Below, in pieces: positions 7,550-13,786 of a stretch of DNA of 16,989 nt. The notes under the pieces were generated by a model. It was not told where the DNA came from. It ran no database searches and was given only the letters and a program-made list of their open reading frames with translations. The translations under genes were made by a program, and so were the position numbers. This DNA is from an uncultured Clostridia bacterium (GTDB lineage Bacteria; Bacillota; Clostridia; UBA1381). How positions within the stretch are numbered: the stretch's first letter is position 1; every line of letters starts with the position of its first letter. The stretch spans positions 3,427-20,415 of the forward strand of contig CAJTPP010000037.1 in the NCBI GenBank assembly GCA_910578235.1, given 5' to 3'.

Positions 7550-8314
7550 GTGATTGATAAAAAAGAAGAAGCTAAAATAGTGAATGGCGTGATTAAGCTT
7601 ACTGATTGGCAAAAGCTCCATAATGTTTATCGTGGTTTGGCTCGTATGAGCACTGTTCCAAATTGGGCAACAATACCTCATCACCAAATGGAAATCACCA
7701 CAGTTCAAAATGATTTAATTCATATATCGCAAATTGTTGCTACAGAATAACCTTATTTCAGCAATGAGTTGTTTATGCTTAAGGATCATTTATTCATAGG
7801 ATATGGGTGCTTTGATCCGCAAGTATATGGGCAAGTAATAGCTATATTTAAAGCTCTTATAAATATAATTGACAGTCCGTCTCAAAATATATGAGGATTA
7901 GTTCATTCGCAAATTGTTTCCGTATCTAAACAATTATTTTTAGACGGACACTACGCAAACGCAGCTGAAGATGCATTTATTGAAATAAATGATAGAGTTA
8001 AGAGGATTTATAAAAAAATCAATCCTGAAACAACAAAAGTTCCTGACGGCGATGCGGCGATGACTACTGTTTTTTCTGTCAATAACCCTTTGCTTAAAAT
8101 TTGTGATACATCTACAGAATCAGGACAGAACGAACAAAAAGGTTTTATGTTTATGTTACAGGGAACGATGTCAGCACTACGAAATCCTAAAGCACATGCA
8201 AATATAACAATAACACAAGACGATGCAATACGTAGAATAATGTTTGCAAGTATGTTGATGTATAAAATTGATGAAGCTGTAGTTTATTCGGGAATACAAG
8301 AATATGGTAATTAA
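7550..8314 (+). pseudogene. TIGR02391-family (Hypoth_ymh-like) gene interrupted by two in-frame stops
   Basis: One reading frame runs from a GTG at 7550 to the TAA ending at 8314, interrupted only by TAA at 7748-7750 and TGA at 7892-7894. Read through, it gives 66 residues of helical N-terminus, then SNELFMLKDHLFIGYGCFDP, then the typical conserved part: LFLDGHYANAAEDAFIEIND, a DG...M..VFS.NNPLLK segment, and LQGTMSALRNPKAHAN followed by a DDA...ASMLMYKID helix. The dGHY, RNPxAH and helix pattern is that of the TIGR02391/PF09509 family of unknown function, often found in accessory and defence-rich regions. The gene starts 31 bases after the Fic pseudogene and was probably cotranscribed. The ribosome binding site is weak. 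The ORF from 8060 alone (84 residues) lacks the N-terminal half and is unlikely to be a real gene. Confidence 0.75.
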
Positions 8315-8341
8315 TATTACAGAGGATAGTCACAGAAATTC

Positions 8342-8363
8342 TGTCCTTTATTTGTCCTTTATT
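8342..8363. repeat. Perfect 11-bp tandem duplication
   Basis: TGTCCTTTATT occurs twice in direct succession (8342-8352 and 8353-8363), 27 bases after the end of the TIGR02391-like reading frame. It may be a slippage product or a pair of protein-binding half sites. Confidence 0.6.
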
Positions 8364-8417
8364 GCTACAAAAAGTTAGCAAAATTTAGCACACGATACAT
8401 TAAGATAAAGCCCATAA

Positions 8418-8544
8418 AACCGCATAACAATGCGGTTCGCAGGGGTTTACCACAAATTGGCAAATTGCCATTTTAATTTTCGAGCCCCTGATCGCGTACC
8501 AAAATCCGACAGTAAATTTGATACAAAGTTGTCAGTTGCTGTCG
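8418..8544. other. Densely folded noncoding segment with tRNA-3'-end-like stretch
   Basis: Four inverted repeats occur in 127 bases. AACCGCAT/ATGCGGTT (8418-8425/8430-8437, loop AACA). CAGGGG/CCCCTG (8440-8445/8485-8490). Nested inside the second is TGGCAA/TTGCCA (8458-8463/8465-8470). Last is CGACAG/CTGTCG (8507-8512/8539-8544), followed by TTTTTA, which could terminate transcription. Bases 8479-8501 read TTCGAGC-CCCTG-ATCGCGT-A-CCA, exactly the spacing of a tRNA T-loop, T-stem strand, acceptor strand, discriminator and CCA. No matching 5' tRNA half is present. It could be an attachment-site scar of an integrated element, a structured RNA, or a replication/transfer site. I cannot decide from sequence alone. 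Confidence 0.4.
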
Positions 8545-8550
8545 TTTTTA

Positions 8551-8579
8551 TTGCTTTAATTTATTTTTTGTGGTATAAT
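8551..8579 (+). promoter_or_regulatory. Promoter for the PNPOx-like gene
   Basis: TTGCTT (8551-8556), 17-base spacer, TATAAT (8574-8579). It leaves a leader of about 115 bases before the ATG at 8703. Confidence 0.75.
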
Positions 8580-8617
8580 AGGTTAAACTAAAAAATTAAA
8601 AATAATGAAGGACTTAT

Positions 8618-8719
8618 ATGCGCAAAGATGGAAAATTGGTGAAACAAATTATTTTGTTATGTTATATAGCTTTTAAGTTGGATATAAAGGAGATAAACAA
8701 ATATGAAATTAACAAATGA
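8618..8719 (+). CDS. Possible 33-residue leader peptide or relic
   Basis: The ATG at 8618 follows GAAGGA (8608-8613). The frame (MRKDGKLVKQIILLCYIAF and a Lys/Asn-rich end) stops at 8719, 17 bases inside the next gene. The good ribosome binding site after a good promoter and the overlap with the next start would fit translational coupling. Composition is unremarkable and no homologue is recognised. Confidence 0.25.
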   Translation: MRKDGKLVKQIILLCYIAFKLDIKEINKYEINK

Positions 8720-9128
8720 AATACAAGCTATTATGAATGAACGTTTTGGACACGATACTCTGTTATCTGTTGCAACAGTTGATAGTGGTGTACCTAATGT
8801 AAGAATAGTAAACAGTTATTATGAAGATGGCTCATTCTATGTTATAACTTATGCACTTTCACATAAAATGAAGCAGATAAAGAAAAATTCTGCTGTTGCA
8901 GTATGTGGTGAATGGTTTTCAGCACATGGCATAGGAGAAAACTTAGGACACATTCTGAAAAAAGAAAATGAGGAAATTGCTGATAAATTAAGACAAGCCT
9001 TTGCAGAGTGGTATTCTAACGGTCATACAGATGAAAATGACACGCATACTTGTATATTGCGCATAAAACTTACAGATGGTATTTTGTTTCATAATGGAGT
9101 AAAATATAATATTAATTTTATAATATAA
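8703..9128 (+). CDS. Pyridoxamine 5'-phosphate oxidase-like flavin-binding split-barrel protein
   Basis: The product has 141 residues and AAAGGAG at 8686-8692 lies 10 bases before the ATG. It shows the layout of small PNPOx-like split-barrel proteins of Clostridia: an N-terminal helix (NEIQAIMNERFG), LLSVATVDSGVPNVRIVNSYYEDGS as the first strands, FYVITYALSHKMKQIKKNSAVAVCGEWF as the flavin-side strands, a helical insert (85-105) and the closing ILRIKLTDGILFHNGVKYNI. Relatives bind FMN or F420/haem and reduce varied substrates; true pyridoxal-phosphate synthesis is unlikely for this small form. The substrate is unknown. The C-terminus ends right after the last strand (NINFII), perhaps a few residues shorter than usual. 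The gene has its own promoter and no operon partner apart from the possible 33-residue leader. Confidence 0.8.
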   Translation: MKLTNEIQAIMNERFGHDTLLSVATVDSGVPNVRIVNSYYEDGSFYVITYALSHKMKQIKKNSAVAVCGEWFSAHGIGENLGHILKKENEEIADKLRQAFAEWYSNGHTDENDTHTCILRIKLTDGILFHNGVKYNINFII

Positions 9129-9154
9129 AAAACTCTGAGAAAATATTGATTTGA

Positions 9155-9328
9155 GCTTCTGTTACGGCCCGACTTGCAACGTTAGAAAATAATGTGAATA
9201 AAGGTATTAATCTGGAAGGTAGAAATGTATATTCGTATCGGTTTGAACATAAACACAATAATTTGAAAAACAACAAGACCGACCAAGTAAATGATTGCAA
9301 CTATCGTGTGGTTTTCGTTATACAATAA
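9155..9328 (+). pseudogene. Possible 3' gene relic without start
   Basis: After a stop at 9152-9154 the frame runs 57 codons (ASVTARLATLENNV..., ending VVFVIQ) to TAA at 9326-9328. It has no suitable start codon near its beginning and no ribosome binding site, but its residue makeup looks coding, so it may be the tail of a deleted gene. No family is recognised. It contains KTDQV, which also occurs in the Fic tail. Confidence 0.25.
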
Positions 9329-9356
9329 AAAAGGAAAAGATACACTTTTCCTTTTT
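9328..9356. terminator. Strong bidirectional hairpin terminator
   Basis: AAAAAGGAAAAG (9328-9339) pairs perfectly with CTTTTCCTTTTT (9345-9356) around the loop ATACA. A and T tracts at the two sides allow termination in both directions, separating the accessory stretch from the minus-strand operon. The gap 9357-9709 shows no other clear feature except a doubtful small reading frame on the minus strand. Confidence 0.8.
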
Positions 9357-9476
9357 AAACTTCATATGATATATGCTTACTCTTCCATTTACGAAATTTA
9401 CCCGCTGATAAACCTTTTGTATGCCCTTAAAATTCGCAAATAATTATATCTCTAATTATTTTAATCTCATTTTTTC

Positions 9477-9644
9477 TTACATATGCCAACTCAAGCGAAA
9501 ATTATTTATATTTTTTCGGATTTTACCCAATATAGCCTCAACAGAAAATACAGATCCGGTTACTGTCAAAAAATATACGCACATATACTATCCTATAACA
9601 ATAATTATATCTATAAATATTTTCTTTTTATCCATGTCACGCAT
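9477..9644 (-). pseudogene. Doubtful small membrane-protein frame with internal stop
   Basis: On the minus strand an ATG at 9644 follows GAAAGG by about 10 bases. It opens MRDMDKKKIFIDIIIVIG, meets TAG at 9590-9588, and continues in the same frame as MCVYFLTVTGSVFSVEAI to TAA at 9477. The sequence is hydrophobic with a basic end, lying 65 bases after the lyase gene. It may be a decayed short membrane protein, or just AT-rich noise. Confidence 0.2.
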
Positions 9645-9709
9645 ATGACCCAACCTTTCATGTCCGGTTTTAGTTTATCATTGCAATATGTTTTAATGCA
9701 TTTTCATAA

Positions 9710-12316
9710 TTATTTTACCCAGTCTGCCCATTCAACTTCTTCCAGTGTTTTCGGGATATAATCCTTAGTCAATTCAAGGGCTACAATGGTATTTAAACAC
9801 CACTGAGCTGTGAAATTGGTAGAAATCCAGAACATCTCTTCAAGGTTCTCACAGTTAAAATAATTTTTCAATACGGAAACATCAAAATTATCCTTCTTAT
9901 CCTTACCTGCCAATGAATGTACGAGCACCTGCCATACCTGATATGCCAATTTTTTATTCTTTGTGCACGCCGACGCATATCCTGCCATTGATGACGCCAT
10001 ATACGGATACTCAAACCCTTCACCCGATATCAGGTTATTTGCCGCAACGCGTTTTTCCTCCGGCGAAAGGAAATAGAACTCGCCGTACTGAATAAGCATG
10101 ATCTTAAATTCCTCGTCTTCAAGCAAAGGCACGAGTTCAAACCAAGTCTGAGGCCCGCCCATACATATCGCAAGATGTGAACCGCCCGCAGAATTTTCAC
10201 CAAGATATCCAAGATGTCCGCTTTCAGGATCATATTCAAAATTTGTTCCTGACATCAAGCGCAAAGGAGCCTTTTTCAAGTCATTCAGTCCTACCTTTAT
10301 TTTGTCTCTGTATTTTTTATCACCTTTTAATTCCCACTGAGTATACCAGTTTGAACAGTATGTAGACCAGTCCGGACCACTTCTCGCATGAGTAGGCAGC
10401 GTCTTTTCAGTATCCTTATAAGAATAGCGCAGAGGATCTGTGTCAATGGTAGCAAAATCCGCATCCTTGACATCATCAAACACATCACGTAATCTGTAAT
10501 CACCTCCAAGCAGAAAATACATTGCTCTGTGATGCCCTGCCATTGCTATTCGGGGCTCTTTACAAGAATCACCCCAGTGCACTACATTATGACGGCTCCC
10601 CAGTCCTTTGAATTTACCAAAATGATATATATCCACATCAGCGCTGTGACGGCTCATAGCCTCAGCCATTGTAAATATATCTTCCCGTCCGCTTCTTAAA
10701 AACGCGTACCATAGCCAAAGAGTGGGCACAAGCTCAGTGTTCTGCCACGCGTATCCGCCGAGATCGTATTTCCAGCAATGGCGCTGAGCGTCATACGTAT
10801 GCATAATATCTCCGTAATCCCACAGACCGTACCAATGTCTTTGCTCAATTTCGTTATAATAGAAATCAAACGCCTTGTCCATCTCGTCTTCAAGCCATCT
10901 TTTCAAAGGCGTATCTCTCGACGGAAGGCTCCAGTATCCCATCACCCGCGTTTCATGATAATATTCCGGCGATGCGACAATCACAGGCGGTTTCTGAACA
11001 TATTCCGCCTGTCTCATAAGACTTTCATCAGACGGAATATCATCATACATATATACAGTCATTTCGTTTGTGTTGGCTATACCATACGCAGACGATCCGA
11101 TTTCAGGAAAGCCCTCATAATACGTCTGGTCATGAGCTACAGTATCATAATGGCGCATATCCTGAGCAGGCGCGTCAGGCGGCACAATCCATGCCGTAAG
11201 AACCGCCTTCTCAGAACACAGTCCGTCGGCATAAAGCGACGAAGGATACTTTTGCCAGAAATCCCGCATACATACAGCCACACCATTGTTCTCATCAGCT
11301 ATGAACATAAGTCCCTTTGATCGTTTACCCCAGTTTGCCTTTATAAAAGCGCACTCGTCATGTCCTGTTCTTTTTCTGACTTCAAAGCTATCGGGCGATA
11401 TCTGCTGTAATCTATAGCTGTCCCACTTTGTGACATTGTCTATCTCTTCCTCGGTTACCGGATTTCCGTTTCGGAGATCGATTAGTTTTGAAATATCTAT
11501 TTTCTCGCCCGCAAGCTGCTTTGAGTGTACAGGCTGGATACCTATTGACGGCCCAAGTCTCGGTCTCCACAAATTAAGTATTTGCATTTCCTCATGCATT
11601 ACACCATAATCTCCGGCTATCTTGATATGCCGGTTATACAGTTCCCCCGCCATTTTCCGGGTAAACTCAATACCAACGCCTTTTATAAAATCAGTTGTCT
11701 CATTTCCGTCATACAAAAACGTGTGCATAATTTGAACGCTTTTTTCATTATAGTACACAGAAAATCTTATTATAAATTTCAGAAAGCTGTCACCGTCTGC
11801 GCTTCTATGAACTCCTGTCATTTTCACAGTTGTTTTCAGTGCTCCGCTATCTTCTATACTTACTGTTTCAGTTTCACCGTAATACGGCACAGTTTTTATT
11901 GTTTCTATACCATTCTGTTCATAGCGCAGCTCCTTTACCGCCTTTAATAAAACATCCGCATAAGGAGTTTTCATTAATGTTCCGCCTGACTTTGGAAATA
12001 TAAAATTAAACATACCATTATTAATTTTCACTTCCGAGTCCGTTTCCGCTATACCGTTCCCTATAAATTCCGCATAGTCAGCTTCCATCAATTTAATGCT
12101 TTCAGTGTCTATTCTCGCGGTATATGAGCTCCATTTAGTGCTTCCGTCAGGATAATACGCAATAGGCTTTTCCTGATATGCTATTTGTTTTCCGTCAGCG
12201 CCATAGGGCGCAAAATGCCTCTGCTCATTCTTTTCGCCCATTTTCCATGGCACGCCAAAGGTTACATATCCTCCCCTGGCTCGGTTTTCAAGCCAATGCA
12301 ATTCTACTTCACGCAC
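9710..12316 (-). CDS. Exo-rhamnogalacturonan lyase-like protein (PcRGLX/YetA type, PL26-like)
   Basis: An 868-residue protein; B. subtilis YetA and fungal PcRGLX are of similar size and layout. The start is GTG at 12316, with GGAGGAG (complement of 12324-12330) 7 bases upstream. N-terminal barrel domain about 1-440 begins HWLENRARGGYVTFGVPWKMG and has YPDGSTKW at 56-62, both hallmarks of the family. The central alpha/alpha-barrel (about 440-760) carries aromatic/acidic patches such as HWYGLWDYGDIMH (494-506), YDLGGYAWQN (517-526), VVHWGDSC (578-585) and AGHHRAMYF (593-601), probably lining the active site. A small C-terminal domain follows. There is no signal peptide, so it should act in the cytoplasm on imported rhamnogalacturonan-I fragments, releasing unsaturated galacturonyl-rhamnose units from an end. 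It sits 18 bases behind malic enzyme in one probable operon. Exact substrate is inferred from family. Confidence 0.8.
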   Translation of the reverse strand: MREVELHWLENRARGGYVTFGVPWKMGEKNEQRHFAPYGADGKQIAYQEKPIAYYPDGSTKWSSYTARIDTESIKLMEADYAEFIGNGIAETDSEVKINNGMFNFIFPKSGGTLMKTPYADVLLKAVKELRYEQNGIETIKTVPYYGETETVSIEDSGALKTTVKMTGVHRSADGDSFLKFIIRFSVYYNEKSVQIMHTFLYDGNETTDFIKGVGIEFTRKMAGELYNRHIKIAGDYGVMHEEMQILNLWRPRLGPSIGIQPVHSKQLAGEKIDISKLIDLRNGNPVTEEEIDNVTKWDSYRLQQISPDSFEVRKRTGHDECAFIKANWGKRSKGLMFIADENNGVAVCMRDFWQKYPSSLYADGLCSEKAVLTAWIVPPDAPAQDMRHYDTVAHDQTYYEGFPEIGSSAYGIANTNEMTVYMYDDIPSDESLMRQAEYVQKPPVIVASPEYYHETRVMGYWSLPSRDTPLKRWLEDEMDKAFDFYYNEIEQRHWYGLWDYGDIMHTYDAQRHCWKYDLGGYAWQNTELVPTLWLWYAFLRSGREDIFTMAEAMSRHSADVDIYHFGKFKGLGSRHNVVHWGDSCKEPRIAMAGHHRAMYFLLGGDYRLRDVFDDVKDADFATIDTDPLRYSYKDTEKTLPTHARSGPDWSTYCSNWYTQWELKGDKKYRDKIKVGLNDLKKAPLRLMSGTNFEYDPESGHLGYLGENSAGGSHLAICMGGPQTWFELVPLLEDEEFKIMLIQYGEFYFLSPEEKRVAANNLISGEGFEYPYMASSMAGYASACTKNKKLAYQVWQVLVHSLAGKDKKDNFDVSVLKNYFNCENLEEMFWISTNFTAQWCLNTIVALELTKDYIPKTLEEVEWADWVK

Positions 12317-12334
12317 TCTTTCTCTCCTCCGTTT

Positions 12335-13507
12335 CTATATCCTTGCCACGCCTGTATTCCTCGCGGCATTTGCCACGGCCCTCGCCACGCTTTCCGCCAC
12401 GCGCTTATCAAAAGCGTCCGGAATTATGTATTCCTCATTCAACTCATCTTCGCCAATAATACCCGCAATAGCCTCAGCGGCGGCTATTTTCATAGCGTCA
12501 TTAATATCGCTTGCTCTTACATCCAGAGCGCCTCTGAATATTCCGGGAAATGCGAGCACATTATTTATCTGATTTGGAAAATCGCTTCTTCCCGTGCCAA
12601 TTACTCGTACTCCCGCTTTTTTTGCGATATCAGGCATAATTTCAGGCACAGGATTAGCCATCGCAAAAACTATAGGACTATCAGCCATTTTTGAAACCAT
12701 TTCCTCAGTAAGAATATTCGGTGCTGACACGCCGATAAACAAATCCGCGTCCTCAAGCGCCTCACTCAAATCCACATTAAGATTGTCAGGATTGGTCAGT
12801 TCGGCAAGTTTTGCCTGCTCGCCGTTCATTTCGGGGTTACCCCTGTAAAGCGATCCGTATTTATCGCACATAATCACGTTCCTCAGTCCCCTTGAAACAA
12901 GCAGTCTCGTTATAGCCATTCCCGCCGATCCCGCGCCGTTTACAACAGCCTTAATTTTTGTGATATCCTTACCCGCGACCTTAAGAGCGTTAAGTACCGA
13001 CGCAAGCACCACAACTGCGGTTCCATGCTGATCGTCATGAAACACGGGGATATCACATTCTTCCTTAAGCCGTCTCTCAATCTCTATACATCTCGGGGCG
13101 GAGATATCCTCAAGATTTATTCCTCCAAACGAACCTGATATCAGCTTTACACAGTTAACTATTTCATTCACATCTTTCGAGCGCACACACAACGGAAACG
13201 CGTCTACATCGGCAAACGTCTTAAAAAGAGCGCACTTGCCTTCCATTACAGGCATACCGGCCTCAGGCCCTATGTCTCCCAGTCCGAGCACCGCCGTGCC
13301 ATCCGTTATCACAGCCACAAGATTTGAACGGCGCGTGTATTTATATGATAAATCAACATCCTTTGAAATCTCAATACAAGGCTCCGCAACACCGGGCGTA
13401 TACGCAACAGACAGCTCGTCCCTGTTTGTTACCTTTGCGCGTGATACAATTTCAATTTTACCCTGCCAGTCCTCATGCTGTTTTAACGCGAATTCTTTTT
13501 TATCCAT
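12335..13507 (-). CDS. Malic enzyme (oxaloacetate-decorboxylating-type malate dehydrogenase, NAD(P)-dependent)
   Basis: Converts malate to pyruvate and CO2 with NAD+ or NADP+. The 390 residues match the short bacterial form without the phosphotransacetylase domain. Visible motifs: YTPGVAEP with catalytic Tyr36; MEGKCALFK with Lys91; metal ligands in NLEDISAPRC (E133, D134) and FHDDQHGTA (D158/D159); Rossmann loop GAGSAG (191-196); ANPVPEI (284-290) and TGRSDFPNQINN (305-316). The ATG at 13507 fits the family start. The nearest ribosome site (AAAGGGG) is 14 bases upstream, rather far. A promoter is seen at 13570-13598. The lyase gene follows 18 bases downstream, and ptsI diverges on the other side. 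Cofactor preference cannot be read reliably. The gene is usually called maeA, maeB or ytsJ, so I leave the symbol open. Confidence 0.93.
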   Translation of the reverse strand: MDKKEFALKQHEDWQGKIEIVSRAKVTNRDELSVAYTPGVAEPCIEISKDVDLSYKYTRRSNLVAVITDGTAVLGLGDIGPEAGMPVMEGKCALFKTFADVDAFPLCVRSKDVNEIVNCVKLISGSFGGINLEDISAPRCIEIERRLKEECDIPVFHDDQHGTAVVVLASVLNALKVAGKDITKIKAVVNGAGSAGMAITRLLVSRGLRNVIMCDKYGSLYRGNPEMNGEQAKLAELTNPDNLNVDLSEALEDADLFIGVSAPNILTEEMVSKMADSPIVFAMANPVPEIMPDIAKKAGVRVIGTGRSDFPNQINNVLAFPGIFRGALDVRASDINDAMKIAAAEAIAGIIGEDELNEEYIIPDAFDKRVAESVARAVANAARNTGVARI

Positions 13508-13569
13508 AATTATATCATTAACCCCTTTCAGAAAATTCTCTCCTGTTGTTTAATAACTTATCTGCTGCT

Positions 13570-13598
13570 ATTTTATCATAATTATTCCTTTTATTCAA
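13570..13598 (-). promoter_or_regulatory. Promoter for the malic enzyme operon
   Basis: On the minus strand: TTGAAT (complement of 13593-13598), 17-base spacer, TAAAAT (complement of 13570-13575) preceded by TATGA. It leaves a leader of about 55 bases before the ATG at 13507. Confidence 0.6.
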
Positions 13599-13648
13599 TA
13601 TATTTATTTGACTTTGTATTTTTATACATGTTCAACAAGTTTTAATAT

Positions 13649-13667
13649 ATATTTTTTCAAAAAATAT
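13649..13667. repeat. Perfect AT palindrome in the divergent intergenic region
   Basis: ATATTTTTT and AAAAAATAT flank a single C (13658), 9 bp per arm. It lies between the two divergent promoters. It could be an operator or simply a bent A/T tract. Confidence 0.35.
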
Positions 13668-13681
13668 GCACAATATTATTT

Positions 13682-13695
13682 TGAAAATGCTTTCC
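13682..13695. promoter_or_regulatory. Candidate catabolite-responsive element (cre) at the ptsI promoter
   Basis: TGAAAATGCTTTCC matches 12 of 14 positions of the CcpA consensus TGWAARCGYTWWCW. One of the two misses is in the central CG (here TG). It overlaps the -35 region of the ptsI promoter, where CcpA binding would alter expression with carbon supply. Inference from pattern only. Confidence 0.4.
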
Positions 13696-13719
13696 TTTTT
13701 GTCAAAATTGTTGTATAAT
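13691..13719 (+). promoter_or_regulatory. Probable ptsI promoter
   Basis: TATAAT at 13714-13719 is perfect. At 17 bases upstream the -35 position reads TTTCCT (13691-13696), which is poor, so an activator or other upstream help may be needed. Leader of about 60 bases, then AGGGAGG (13771-13777) 9 bases before the ATG. Confidence 0.6.
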
Positions 13720-13786
13720 ATATATGGAATAGTATGAGAATATTAACAGTATATAAATTCTAAATTTTGAAGGGAGGAATTTACTT

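Noticed and set aside
7748..7894. TGA/TAA recoding (for example selenocysteine) in the TIGR02391-like gene
   Set aside because: Two different stop codons, no recoding structure recognised, and a family without known recoding; decay next to a broken Fic gene is simpler.
8440..8501. Complete tRNA gene
   Set aside because: Only the T-loop to CCA part fits; no D-arm, anticodon arm or 5' acceptor strand is present.
9421..9761. Two overlapping plus-strand frames of 75 and 92 codons
   Set aside because: AT-rich, no ribosome site, Ile/Tyr/Phe-rich low-complexity translation; one runs into the lyase gene on the other strand.
10778..11320. 180-codon plus-strand frame inside the lyase gene
   Set aside because: Lies antisense to a well-supported 868-residue protein, is Arg/His-rich shadow sequence and has no ribosome site.
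12185..12694. 169-codon plus-strand frame across the malic enzyme/lyase junction
   Set aside because: Antisense to two recognised genes; the translation shows no family features.
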